A stretch of DNA of 64,000 nt from an uncultured Proteiniphilum sp. (GTDB taxonomy: Bacteria; Bacteroidota; Bacteroidia; Bacteroidales; Dysgonomonadaceae): positions 1 to 64,000 of the forward strand of contig NZ_CALNAT010000223.1 of assembly GCF_937873925.1 (NCBI RefSeq). The letters are read 5' to 3'. Every line of letters starts with the position of its first letter. Within the stretch, counting starts at the first letter, position 1. Position numbers and translations under genes: made by a program. The notes under the pieces were generated by a model that made no database searches, was not told the DNA's origin, and saw only the letters and a list, made by a program, of their open reading frames with translations. Below are positions 17,627 to 25,977 of the stretch, in pieces.

Positions 17627-18988
17627 ATGGAAAATAGAAGGGAGTTTATTAAGAAAGTATCGGCCAGTGTAGCTGCCATGGCCATTGGCGGTACGGGTTT
17701 TGATCTGAGCGCTAAGAGTTATGCCCATATCCCCGGCGCGAATGATAAGATTCGTGTAGGAATTGTCGGTTTCTCCGACAGGTTCAGGAGTTCGCTATTA
17801 CCCAGCTTTATGAATCATGCAAGGGAGCTGAATTTCGAGCTGGTAGCACTGTCGGATATATGGAACCGCCGCCGTGAGGAGGGAAGAGCCTATATCAGGG
17901 AAAAAACCGGATGGGATGTCGCCCTGTGCCGCAATAACGAAGAACTGTATGACCGGAACGACATTGATGCGGTCATTATCAGCACGGCAGATTTCCAGCA
18001 CGCTCTGCATCTGGTGGAGGCAGCAAAAGCGCGCAAGGATGCCTATTGCGAAAAACCGTTTGCGGAAACCATGGATGATGCCAATGCCGCATTAAAAGCC
18101 TGTAAGGAAAGCGGTATCGTGGTGCAGATAGGATCACAACGCCGCAGTGGAGCGAATTACCATGCTGCCCATGATTATATCCAGTCCGGAAAATTCGGCG
18201 ATATCGTGATTGCCGAGATGTGCTGGAACGTGAACCAGCCGGGTCGTTGGCGCAGGCCGGACTTATGTGCTTCCATCAGGGAAAACGACGTGGACTGGAA
18301 CCGCTATCTGATGAACCGTCCCAAAGTGGCATGGGATCCACGCAAATATCTTGAATACCGCCTGTTCTGGCCCTATTCGTCGGGCATACCGGGACAATGG
18401 ATGTGTCACCAGATCGATACGGTGCATTGGTTCACAGGTTTCCCCTATCCCCGCAGCGTGGTATCCAACGGAGGGATTTACCAGTGGAAAGACGGCCGCA
18501 CCAATGCCGACACGCTGACTTCGGTATTCGATTACGGACCGCTGGATAATCAGGACAAAGGATTTCAGGTGGTCTATTCGTCCCGTTTCAGCAATTCGGC
18601 CGGGGGGACAAAGGAACTCTACTATTCGAACGGCGGGATGTTGAACCTGGATACCAACGAAATTACTCCCGAGGGCGGATTGAGTGAACGCGAGGCATCT
18701 GCTATGGGATTAAAGGCCAACCGGCTCGATAAGTTCACATTGCCGAATGTTACAGTGGAAGCGGACGCCAACACAGGAGGCGACCCACTCACTTCAGCCC
18801 ATATGCGTAACTGGATGGAGTGTGTAAGGGCAAAAAATGTGGCAACCAATTGCCCGGTGGAAGCAGGACATAGCCATACTATTGCCTGCGCGATGGCGAA
18901 TGCCGCTTACCGGACAGGTATGCGTGCAGTATATGATCCGGCAACGCAACAGATCATGGCCGGAGGGAAAGTATTCAAATACGAGTAA
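17627..18988 (+). CDS. Tat-exported Gfo/Idh/MocA family oxidoreductase
   Basis: 453 residues. The N-terminus 'MENRREFIKKVSASVAAMAIGG' is a twin-arginine signal (N-R-R-E-F-I-K-K), so the enzyme is exported folded with its cofactor. The Rossmann part has 'KIRVGIVGFSDRFRSSLLPSF' in place of the common G-x-G-x-x-G, and 'DIDAVIISTADFQHALHLVEAAKARKDAYCEKPFAETMDDANAA' with the family Lys in E-K-P. 'VVQIGSQRRSGANYH' and the C-terminal 'NWMECVRAKNVATNCPVEAGHSHTIACAMANAAYRTG' are also typical. Exported members in Bacteroidetes sit in loci that oxidise sugars to 3-keto forms, often with a secreted TIM-barrel isomerase/epimerase-like protein, as here. It most likely oxidises or reduces a sugar unit of the locus substrate with tightly bound NAD(H). 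Confidence 0.92.
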   Translation: MENRREFIKKVSASVAAMAIGGTGFDLSAKSYAHIPGANDKIRVGIVGFSDRFRSSLLPSFMNHARELNFELVALSDIWNRRREEGRAYIREKTGWDVALCRNNEELYDRNDIDAVIISTADFQHALHLVEAAKARKDAYCEKPFAETMDDANAALKACKESGIVVQIGSQRRSGANYHAAHDYIQSGKFGDIVIAEMCWNVNQPGRWRRPDLCASIRENDVDWNRYLMNRPKVAWDPRKYLEYRLFWPYSSGIPGQWMCHQIDTVHWFTGFPYPRSVVSNGGIYQWKDGRTNADTLTSVFDYGPLDNQDKGFQVVYSSRFSNSAGGTKELYYSNGGMLNLDTNEITPEGGLSEREASAMGLKANRLDKFTLPNVTVEADANTGGDPLTSAHMRNWMECVRAKNVATNCPVEAGHSHTIACAMANAAYRTGMRAVYDPATQQIMAGGKVFKYE

Positions 18989-18989
18989 A

Positions 18990-19062
18990 AACAGAATAAA
19001 GATTCAAGAATCAAGAGCCAAGACATCTCGTAAACTAAAAACTAAAAGTGAAAAATGAAAAG
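18990..19062. repeat. Word-like intergenic repeat (GAATCAAGAGCCAAGAC / ACTAAAAACTAAAAGTG)
   Basis: Directly after the oxidoreductase stop. GAATCAAGAGCCAAGAC matches the word at 2620-2640, and TAAACTAAAAACTAAAAGTG followed by AAAAATG matches 30694-30727 and, in reverse complement, 51560-51600. Confidence 0.6.
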
Positions 19063-19229
19063 TGAATTTTCTTAGGAACGAGGGTAGAGTCAGGTTCACT
19101 TGAGCTATGCCGAGTGACGACAGAAAATCAACATCGTTAGAAGTGAAAAACTTGGGATGTTTTAATTGAAAGAGATTGGCATATTGGCCCATTAGTCTTG
19201 ATTCTCAAAGTTTTGGTTCTACCCTGTTC

Positions 19230-19263
19230 CATACACTATAATGTAAAAAATAAAATGAATCGT
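19230..19263 (+). promoter_or_regulatory. Recurring leader element before the TIM-barrel gene
   Basis: TACACTATAATGTAAAAA followed by ATAAAATGAATCGT and then ATG. The same leader precedes the genes starting at 41146 (-), 42404 (-) and 63957 (-). Because the ATG after ATCGT is the one used in the aligned copies, it decides the start at 19264 rather than 19255. Confidence 0.6.
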
Positions 19264-20112
19264 ATGAATTCTTTGTGTTACAATATACTTCTGATATGTC
19301 TTATTCTCGGAATGACTTCTTTTTCCGGGTCTTATCAACCGGATTATGCCGTTTGTACAAGCGTCTCCAATTACCCGTTGCTCAAAGCGACAGGATATGA
19401 ATATGTAGAGTCGAACGTAGCATACCTGATGCCTGATAAGAGTGACGCTGAGTTTCAGGAACATCTGGATGAAATAAAGGAATTAAAAGCCAATATTATA
19501 TCCTGTACCAGTTTCATTCCCGGCAGCTTACCGCTCATCGGACCGGAAGCCAAACAGGACGAAGCATTGGTCTGGGCTGACGCTGCTTTACGTAGAGCTG
19601 GTATGGCAAAAATTCCCTACATCGTTTTCGGAAGCGGTAAAGCCCGTAATGTACCTGAAAATTTCAGTAAAGAACTGGCCACGGAACAATTCATCTCTTT
19701 TTGTAAACAGATCGCTCCATTGGCCCAAAAGTACAAAGTAACGGTGGTTATTGAACCTTTGAATAAGGCGGAAACCAATCTGATCAATTCCCTTGGTGAA
19801 GGGGCCCGGATTATAGAGGCGGTCGATCATCCCAATGTGCAATTATTATGTGATATATATCATATGACCAGGGAAGATGAACCTCCTTCGGAAATAGTAA
19901 AATACGGTAAATATATCCGTCATTGCCATATTGCCGAGAGAGAGGAACGTACCTCTCCCGGAACTAAGGGTGATGATTTCAGACCCTATTTCAAGGCGTT
20001 GAAACAAATCGGGTATAAAGGATGTGTGTCAATCGAATGTAGATGGAAAGATTTTGATAAAGAAATTCAGCCGGCTTTGTCCTATATGCGCCAGCAGTTT
20101 CAATCTTTATAA
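19264..20112 (+). CDS. Secreted sugar isomerase/epimerase-type TIM barrel (AP_endonuc_2 fold)
   Basis: 282 residues from ATG 19264, which follows the conserved leader element and gives a Sec signal (MNSLCYNILLICLILGMTSFS); earlier in-frame starts at 19255 and 19198 exist. The xylose-isomerase-like barrel shows the expected metal ligands: Glu in 'TVVIEPLNKAETN', Asp in 'LLCDIYHM', His in 'IRHCHIAERE' and Glu in 'GCVSIECRWK'. Cytoplasmic relatives act on inosose or sugar phosphates. An exported copy next to an exported Gfo/Idh oxidoreductase fits the recently described 3-keto-glycoside cleavage systems of Bacteroides, where the barrel protein acts as isomerase or lyase on the keto sugar. That role is inference from context. 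Confidence 0.87.
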   Translation: MNSLCYNILLICLILGMTSFSGSYQPDYAVCTSVSNYPLLKATGYEYVESNVAYLMPDKSDAEFQEHLDEIKELKANIISCTSFIPGSLPLIGPEAKQDEALVWADAALRRAGMAKIPYIVFGSGKARNVPENFSKELATEQFISFCKQIAPLAQKYKVTVVIEPLNKAETNLINSLGEGARIIEAVDHPNVQLLCDIYHMTREDEPPSEIVKYGKYIRHCHIAEREERTSPGTKGDDFRPYFKALKQIGYKGCVSIECRWKDFDKEIQPALSYMRQQFQSL

Positions 20113-20209
20113 ATCAGGTAAATTGATTTGAATAACAATTAATTATATATTATTATTTGTCCATATACTTAAGATCCTTTGGTAAAAAAATCAATATGTA
20201 AAACTAGCG

Positions 20210-20224
20210 TGATAATCATTCTCA
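20210..20224. promoter_or_regulatory. Fur-box-like palindrome upstream of the alkaline phosphatase
   Basis: TGATAATCATTCTCA matches the 7-1-7 Fur model TGATAATNATTATCA at all but one defined position, and lies within the longer inverted repeat CGTGA-N9-TCACG (20208-20226). It ends 17 bp before ATG 20242, where a bound repressor would block transcription or start-up. Confidence 0.45.
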
Positions 20225-20241
20225 CGAAATATAATTAAATC

Positions 20242-21339
20242 ATGAAAAGAATTCATTTATCGCTTCTTATTGTATTATCGGTCTTTTGTGTTCAATGCTC
20301 GGTTTCCGGCAACAAAACCGGCCAAGAGACAACTCCACAGGTAAAAAACGTGATCGTAATGATCGGAGACGGAATGGGCGTCAGCCAGGTATATGCAGGC
20401 CTGACGGCAAATAAGGGAGCACTCTATCTGGAACAGTGTCAATTTGTAGGTTTTTCCAAGACCTACTCCGCAAACAGCTATATAACGGACTCCGCAGCAG
20501 GGGGTACAGCCATCGCATGCGGAACCAAAACGAATAATGGTGCCATTGGCGTTGATGCGGACGGGAATCCGGTAAAATCGATCCTTGAATATGCCGCAGA
20601 AAACGGTCTCTCCACCGGGGTTGTGGCAAGCTGTGCCGTTACTCATGCTACGCCGGCGTCATTTGTCGCGCACCAGCCCAGCCGTAAAATGGAAGAAGAG
20701 ATTGCAGTAGATTTCCTGAACTCCGACATTACGGTTTTTATCGGAGGCGGAAAAAAGTACTTTGAAGCTCGTTCCGATAATGAAAACCTGTTGGATAAAC
20801 TGAAAGCGAAAGGATTTCAGGTCGCGCTCACTATGGACGACGTCAAAAAAGCTACCACAGGCAGACTGGCAGGACTTGTGGCGGACGAACATCCGGCAAC
20901 CTATCCTGAAAGAGGAGAATTCCTTCCCGAGAGTGTACAGGCGGCTATCAATCTGCTGAAGACCAATGATAAAGGTTTTTGCCTGATGGTAGAAGGTTCG
21001 CAAATCGATTGGGCTTGCCACGCGAATGAAAAAGATGCCACCGTGAATGAAATGCTGGACTTTGACCGGGCTATTAAAATGGCTTTTGATTACGCAGATC
21101 AGGATCCGAATACATTGGTTATTATTACAGCAGACCATGAGACGGGTGGTATGGCGCTTACCGGCGGTGATCTGTCAACCGGGGAAGTGGAAGCGACCTA
21201 TGCTTCAACCGGACATACCTCCGTGATGGTGCCCGTATTTGCTTATGGTGCAGGAGCTGTTGAATTTGCCGGTATATACCAGAATACGGATATTCTTACT
21301 AAAATTTTGAAGTTATATGGTTTTGGAACAGACAAATAA
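20242..21339 (+). CDS. Alkaline phosphatase (PhoA superfamily), exported
   Basis: 365 residues. Signal region with Cys16 and Cys19, so it may be a lipoprotein, though the lipobox is not standard. Alkaline phosphatase motifs in order: 'NVIVMIGDGMGVSQV' (first metal Asp), 'SYITDSAAGGTAIACG' with the nucleophile Ser84, 'THATPASFVAHQ', 'CLMVEGSQIDWACHAN' (Glu, Asp, His metal ligands), 'LVIITADHETGGMAL' and 'STGHTSVMVPVFAYG' (His ligand). It is shorter than E. coli PhoA (~450 after processing), lacking some surface insertions. It is the third phosphatase of the locus and would release inorganic phosphate from small phosphomonoesters. The Fur-like site upstream suggests separate control from the genes before it. 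Confidence 0.93.
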   Translation: MKRIHLSLLIVLSVFCVQCSVSGNKTGQETTPQVKNVIVMIGDGMGVSQVYAGLTANKGALYLEQCQFVGFSKTYSANSYITDSAAGGTAIACGTKTNNGAIGVDADGNPVKSILEYAAENGLSTGVVASCAVTHATPASFVAHQPSRKMEEEIAVDFLNSDITVFIGGGKKYFEARSDNENLLDKLKAKGFQVALTMDDVKKATTGRLAGLVADEHPATYPERGEFLPESVQAAINLLKTNDKGFCLMVEGSQIDWACHANEKDATVNEMLDFDRAIKMAFDYADQDPNTLVIITADHETGGMALTGGDLSTGEVEATYASTGHTSVMVPVFAYGAGAVEFAGIYQNTDILTKILKLYGFGTDK

Positions 21340-21407
21340 ACCGTTTTCATTCGGGAATATGATAACCCGGGATGTCCCTTATTGTGGCAAACAAATAAAA
21401 TTATCGT

Positions 21408-22460
21408 ATGGCAAATAATAGAATTACAGTATTGTTATGCCTGCTGTCAATATTGGCAGGGCGGTCAGTGGGAAGTGAATCTTTTTCCGGACAAACGGAA
21501 AGAGAAAGACTACGCGCCATCAAACCCGTTATTGTTCATGCGGAAATAATCAAAGAACCGGCTTCCGTGCCATCAGCACATGCCTCGACCATTGTGGAGA
21601 CGGATGACGGCTTATTGGCGGCATGGTTTGGCGGAACCTACGAAAGGCATCCTGACGTGAGTATTTATACCTCCGGATTCAGGAACGGACAATGGAGCGA
21701 TCCGGTAATGGTCGCCGATGGCGTCCAGGACGAATCACAGAGATTTCCCTGCTGGAATCCGGTGTTGTTCAAACGTGAAAACGGGGATCTGATCCTTTAC
21801 TACAAAGTGGGGCCGAGTCCGAGTACCTGGTGGGGAGAATATAAGATATCGACCGACGAGGGGGAGACATGGTCTGCCATGGAAACGATCCCGCGCGGAT
21901 GCCTTGGGCCGGTCAAAAACAAACCGGTGATCCTCCCCGGCGGTAAAATACTCTACCCTACAAGCATAGAGATTGTAGGAAAATGGAATGTCTATATGGA
22001 AATGTCGGACCAGGATCTGACGGACTGGGAAAAAATAGAGATCGACAATAACGGTTTTGACGCTATTCAGCCTTCCGTATTGTTCCATAAGGACGGAGCC
22101 CTGCAAATTCTCTGCCGTTCGAAAAATGAAAGTGTGGTGGAATCCTGGTCGTATGATAACGGTAAAACCTGGTCGCCATTGACGGCCACCGAGCTCCCCA
22201 ACAACAATTCCGGTACGGATGCCGTGACCTTATCCAATGGCCTTCAGTTGATCATTTATAATCCGGTCACTTCCGGAAGGAATAAGCTTGCGATAGCCGG
22301 ATCGTATGACGGTAAAATATGGGAGAAACTGATCGATATAGAAGATCAGCCTGCCGGCGAATTCAGTTATCCTGCCATTATACAGGATAAAGAAGGAAAT
22401 ATCCATGTCACCTATACCTATAACCGCGAAAGGATCAAATACGTGCAGTTGAAGTTATAA
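21408..22460 (+). CDS. Secreted BNR-repeat sialidase-fold protein
   Basis: 350 residues with a Sec signal (first ~23 residues). Sialidase-type six-bladed propeller features: Asp boxes 'KISTDEGETWSAM' (S-x-D-x-G-x-T-W) and 'WSYDNGKTWSPL', a degenerate 'GSYDGKIWEKL', plus 'SAHASTIVETDDGLLAAWFGGTYERHPDVSIY' and 'FPCWNPVLFKRENGDLILYYKVG'. The Arg triad expected of true neuraminidases is not obvious to me, so it may act on another sugar or only bind; relatives of this type in Bacteroidetes are often annotated exo-alpha-sialidase without proof. It lies between an alkaline phosphatase and a sugar-type MFS permease. Confidence 0.85.
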   Translation: MANNRITVLLCLLSILAGRSVGSESFSGQTERERLRAIKPVIVHAEIIKEPASVPSAHASTIVETDDGLLAAWFGGTYERHPDVSIYTSGFRNGQWSDPVMVADGVQDESQRFPCWNPVLFKRENGDLILYYKVGPSPSTWWGEYKISTDEGETWSAMETIPRGCLGPVKNKPVILPGGKILYPTSIEIVGKWNVYMEMSDQDLTDWEKIEIDNNGFDAIQPSVLFHKDGALQILCRSKNESVVESWSYDNGKTWSPLTATELPNNNSGTDAVTLSNGLQLIIYNPVTSGRNKLAIAGSYDGKIWEKLIDIEDQPAGEFSYPAIIQDKEGNIHVTYTYNRERIKYVQLKL

Positions 22461-22543
22461 ATTGAAACGGGTAGGGGGAAAATTCCTGCACAAGGCCATA
22501 GTTAAAAGCGGATCCCGTTTAGCGAAAAAGATAAGTTAATCGT

Positions 22544-23821
22544 ATGAAGGACAACGTGTCAAATTTAACTTCAAAAAAATCCTATCCGTGGTTGGTGGTG
22601 GGTATGCTATGGTTTGTAGCGCTGCTCAACTACCTCGACCGGCAGATGCTCGCCACCATGAAACCTTTCATGGAGGTCGATATTGCGGAATTGGTTACGG
22701 CCACCAACTTCGGCCGACTAATGGCGGTTTTCCTGTGGATATACGCCTTTATGAGTCCGTTGTCGGGTATTATCGCCGACCGGCTGAACCGCAAATGGCT
22801 GATCGTGATCAGCCTGTTTGTTTGGTCGGGGGTAACGCTTGCCATGGGGTATGCACGGAATATAGATCAGTTGTATGTCCTGAGAGCCTCCATGGGAGTC
22901 AGTGAAGCCTTTTATGTACCAGCTGCTTTGTCTCTTATCGCGGACTATCATCAGGGGAAAACGCGATCGTTAGCCATTGGGTTTCACACTTCGGGTATCT
23001 ATCTGGGACAGGCATTGGGCGGATTTGGGGCGACCCTGGCTGCCGGCATTTCCTGGCAGTTTACTTTTCATTCTTTTGGCCTTGTCGGAATGGTGTATAG
23101 TTTGATATTGATTGCCTTTCTCCGTGAAAAGAAGACATATGCGATCGATACTGTGAAAAGATCCGTCACACAGGAATTGAGTGCGATGGGAAAAGGGCTG
23201 ACCCTGCTTTTCTCCAATATTGCTTTCTGGGTAATCCTCTTTTACTTTTCCGCTCCGAGTTTACCCGGATGGGCTACGAAAAACTGGTTACCAACCCTGT
23301 TTTCGGAATCGCTCAATATGGGAATGGAACAGGCGGGGCCGCTATCGACCATGACATTGGCGCTGGCATCGTTAGTGGGGGTGCTCGTCGGAGGATATAT
23401 CTCCGATCGTTGGGTGACGAAGCGTCTGAAAGGAAGGATTTATACCGGCGTCATCGGCTTGGGGCTGACCATTCCCGCATTGGTGCTGATCGGTTACGGC
23501 AGCGGATTGGTCATGATCGTTACAGGTGCACTTTTGTTCGGGTTGGGTTTCGGGATCTTCGATGTGAATAATATGCCTATTTTATGCCAGTTTGTACCGT
23601 CCCGGTATCGTGCGACCGGTTATGGGTTCATGAACCTGGCGGGCATATCGGCAGGTGCCGTAATCACCAACGAATTGGGTAAGGCGCTGGATGCCGGCCA
23701 CATGAATACGGTTTTCGTGGTGATGATCGGGGCGGTTGCGTTGGCGATCATCCTGCAGTTGACCGTGCTAAAGCCCAGAACCCTCGATATGACCGATGAA
23801 CTGTTGATCCCCCAAAAATAG
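22544..23821 (+). CDS. MFS permease (ACS/hexuronate-type)
   Basis: 425 residues with about 12 hydrophobic segments. The start 'SYPWLVVGMLWFVALLNYLDRQMLATMKPFM' with N-Y-x-D-R-Q is characteristic of the anion:cation symporter group (glucarate, hexuronate, ExuT-like carriers). 'GIIADRLNRKWLIVISLFVWS' is the conserved loop 2-3 motif (G-x-x-x-D-R-x-x-R-K), repeated weakly as 'GGYISDRWVTKRLKGR' in the second half. It is an inner-membrane carrier and would take the final sugar or sugar acid released by the exported enzymes into the cytoplasm. It ends the + strand locus. Confidence 0.9.
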   Translation: MKDNVSNLTSKKSYPWLVVGMLWFVALLNYLDRQMLATMKPFMEVDIAELVTATNFGRLMAVFLWIYAFMSPLSGIIADRLNRKWLIVISLFVWSGVTLAMGYARNIDQLYVLRASMGVSEAFYVPAALSLIADYHQGKTRSLAIGFHTSGIYLGQALGGFGATLAAGISWQFTFHSFGLVGMVYSLILIAFLREKKTYAIDTVKRSVTQELSAMGKGLTLLFSNIAFWVILFYFSAPSLPGWATKNWLPTLFSESLNMGMEQAGPLSTMTLALASLVGVLVGGYISDRWVTKRLKGRIYTGVIGLGLTIPALVLIGYGSGLVMIVTGALLFGLGFGIFDVNNMPILCQFVPSRYRATGYGFMNLAGISAGAVITNELGKALDAGHMNTVFVVMIGAVALAIILQLTVLKPRTLDMTDELLIPQK

Positions 23822-23889
23822 CTTTTAGGAAAATGCAGCTAATTATCTTCTTACCTGATCCGGGGAGTACTAACAAAACAGGTGATTTT

Positions 23890-24135
23890 TCACTTTTCTC
23901 TGTCGATATTTAAAATTTTCAGGAAAAATACACTATCCGGCAACTCAAATGCATCTTTTATGCACTTTGTGATGGCAGCCACTACATCATCGTATTCCCC
24001 AAAAACCTGTGTGGACATGCTGTTTGGGTTTACAGTGAGTGCTTCATATTCTTCCAAAGCCTCGATAAATTTATTGATCGGAGTTTTGTAATCTTCATTA
24101 ATAGGATAATAACTGATTTCTACAGATGTCTTCAT
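23890..24135 (-). CDS. YkoF/MTH1187-like thiamine-binding small protein
   Basis: 81 residues, no signal. 'MKTSVEISYYPINEDYKTPINKFIEALEEYE' followed by 'NSMSTQVFGEYDDVVAAITKCIKDAFE' matches the ferredoxin-like single domain of the YkoF/thiamine-binding group, in which the S-T-Q-x-x-G-E-Y stretch lines the ligand pocket. YkoF binds thiamine or its pyrimidine; there are no thiamine genes nearby and no TPP-riboswitch-like sequence upstream, so the ligand here is unknown. It stands alone, convergent with the MFS gene. Family assignment is from memory of the motif. Confidence 0.65.
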   Translation of the reverse strand: MKTSVEISYYPINEDYKTPINKFIEALEEYEALTVNPNSMSTQVFGEYDDVVAAITKCIKDAFELPDSVFFLKILNIDREK

Positions 24136-24386
24136 AATTTTGTGATTGTTTAAAATGTATATGTGGGCAGGATTTATTCCGTGGACAGGGTGGTCGGATT
24201 TTAAAGATTTTCCGATCTCTGACCGGGGGCCCTTCTCCGTGCTCTATATTACATAACCGATTAGATGCTAATTTGTTCAATTCATTCGCTTCAATTCATT
24301 CACCACGTTTTAATGCCCGCCTCCCCACTCTATTCCGCCACTTTCCGCTCACTTACAGGTGTTTTCCGGCCGGCAGCAGGTATAGG

Positions 24387-25841
24387 CTATCGGGAGGGTT
24401 CCATCATATTGAGGAGGCTTTTTAATTCCACCATAGCGACGCGTGTGGTGATGTCCGACATGGCATACGGGATGACCAGGTGGCCGTTGAAGAGCATCGC
24501 CCCGCATGTGTAAAGCACATTGGGCACATATCCCTCGCGCTCTTCCTCATTGGGTGATAGTAGTGGCTCTTGCAGTCGTGAGGCGATCTTGGTGGGATCG
24601 TTAAGGTCGAGCAGGACGGCGCTGATACAATATTGACGCATGGGCCCCACGCCATGCGTCAGGACCAGCCAGCCCTCCTCCAGTTCGATAGGAGAGCCGC
24701 AGTTCCCGATTTGCATGAATTCCCACGGATAGAGCGGTTCCTGAATGATTTGCGAGGTATGCCAGAAGTGCAGGTTGTCGGAGAACATTATATGGTTGTT
24801 CTCGCCGTCCTGTCGCGACAGCATGGCGTACAAACCGTTTATCTTACGGGGAAACAACGCCAGGCCTTTATTTTGTATGGCATTCCCGTTCAGGGTGGAT
24901 ATGTTGAAGGTAACGAAATCTTTCGTTTTGATCAGTTGCGGCAGGATGTGTTGACCGTTATAGGCAGTGTAAGTAGCGTAATAGACGGTCTTACCGTCGT
25001 CCTTGGTAAACTGGACGAAACGGGCATCCTCGATGCCTTTGCTTTCATTCTCGGAGACCGGATATATCACCCGTTCCGACAATTGGGTTTTATCGTTGAA
25101 CTTTATCTTATAATTTGAATTGGCCACCCAGTTAATGGCATTGATGGCGCTGTCGTCGCTTTGGTCGGGATCTTTCTTATATACTTCATGAATACTGAAT
25201 TTGAGATCCTGATAAGTAAAAAACGGTTGCAACCGGCTCAGGATCCGTTCGGAGGTATCGTTCCAGGCACCCATTTCCTGAAGGGTCAGACAGAAAAGAT
25301 GATTATCGTAAAACGGATCATGAAGCATGGCAGGTGTTTCCACGAATTCCGACACGCTATCGAAGGTGAGCGAAAAGTCGCTACCGATGATGCCGCTTCG
25401 GAACACGATCGATGAGATATGCCCTTCCCCCGTCGCGCGCAGGCTCATGGCAAACCGGGCAGCGCCTTCGGGGACATTGCTTTGATCGGGATGAAGGATG
25501 ATGGAGGGATTGAAAAGGGCGGCCGACTCGATGGAATATTCCTTGGTAAAATAAGACCCGATGAGCATTTTTTTAGTAATATTGATGTCGATCGGATGAG
25601 GAATATATTCGGCTACCTTGTCGAAATTTATCAATAATAACTCATCCAGGTACCGGTGCCGGTCGGAGAAGTTATAGCGGATTTGCCGCAACATCTTTTT
25701 GGCAGTGGCGTCGGGCAGGTTCAATACCCGGGAAATAATATTGTTCACGCGGGAAAGATCTCCCGGAATGTAAGGTTGTGTGATCACCCGGGAAGGGTCC
25801 CTTTCTATCCTCGCTTTTTTTCTTCTTACGATATGTTGCAT
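24387..25841 (-). CDS. GH130 family glycoside phosphorylase/hydrolase
   Basis: 484 residues, no signal peptide, so cytoplasmic. Five-bladed propeller motifs of GH130: 'NPSIILHPDQSNVPEGAARFAMSLRA', 'ESKGIEDARFVQF', 'GLALFPRKINGLYAMLSR', 'QIGNCGSPIELEEGWLVLTHGVGPMRQY', 'REGYVPNVLYTCGAMLF'. GH130 enzymes phosphorolyse or hydrolyse beta-mannosides and use inverting chemistry assisted by phosphate. The N-terminal ~110 residues ('RVNNIISRVLNLPDATAKKMLRQIRYNFSDRHRY') are an extra helical domain found in the larger GH130 group. The neighbour upstream on the same strand is a GT4 glycosyltransferase, separated by 136 bp; this pair suggests synthesis and breakdown of an internal mannose-containing glycan. 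Confidence 0.9.
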   Translation of the reverse strand: MQHIVRRKKARIERDPSRVITQPYIPGDLSRVNNIISRVLNLPDATAKKMLRQIRYNFSDRHRYLDELLLINFDKVAEYIPHPIDINITKKMLIGSYFTKEYSIESAALFNPSIILHPDQSNVPEGAARFAMSLRATGEGHISSIVFRSGIIGSDFSLTFDSVSEFVETPAMLHDPFYDNHLFCLTLQEMGAWNDTSERILSRLQPFFTYQDLKFSIHEVYKKDPDQSDDSAINAINWVANSNYKIKFNDKTQLSERVIYPVSENESKGIEDARFVQFTKDDGKTVYYATYTAYNGQHILPQLIKTKDFVTFNISTLNGNAIQNKGLALFPRKINGLYAMLSRQDGENNHIMFSDNLHFWHTSQIIQEPLYPWEFMQIGNCGSPIELEEGWLVLTHGVGPMRQYCISAVLLDLNDPTKIASRLQEPLLSPNEEEREGYVPNVLYTCGAMLFNGHLVIPYAMSDITTRVAMVELKSLLNMMEPSR

Positions 25842-25977
25842 AACGGTTATTCTTTTTATAAACCGGATGTTCCGGCTTGCCTGTGTGATTGTAATACGTT
25901 TTCCTATACATCGATATAGTCCTTTATCATTTCAGTGGCTGAAACGGTTTTCGGCCCAAAAGCGGCAGTGGGGGCGG

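Noticed and set aside
24136..24386. TPP riboswitch upstream of the YkoF-like gene
   Set aside because: The conserved CTGAGA and thi-box sequences are absent on the relevant strand.
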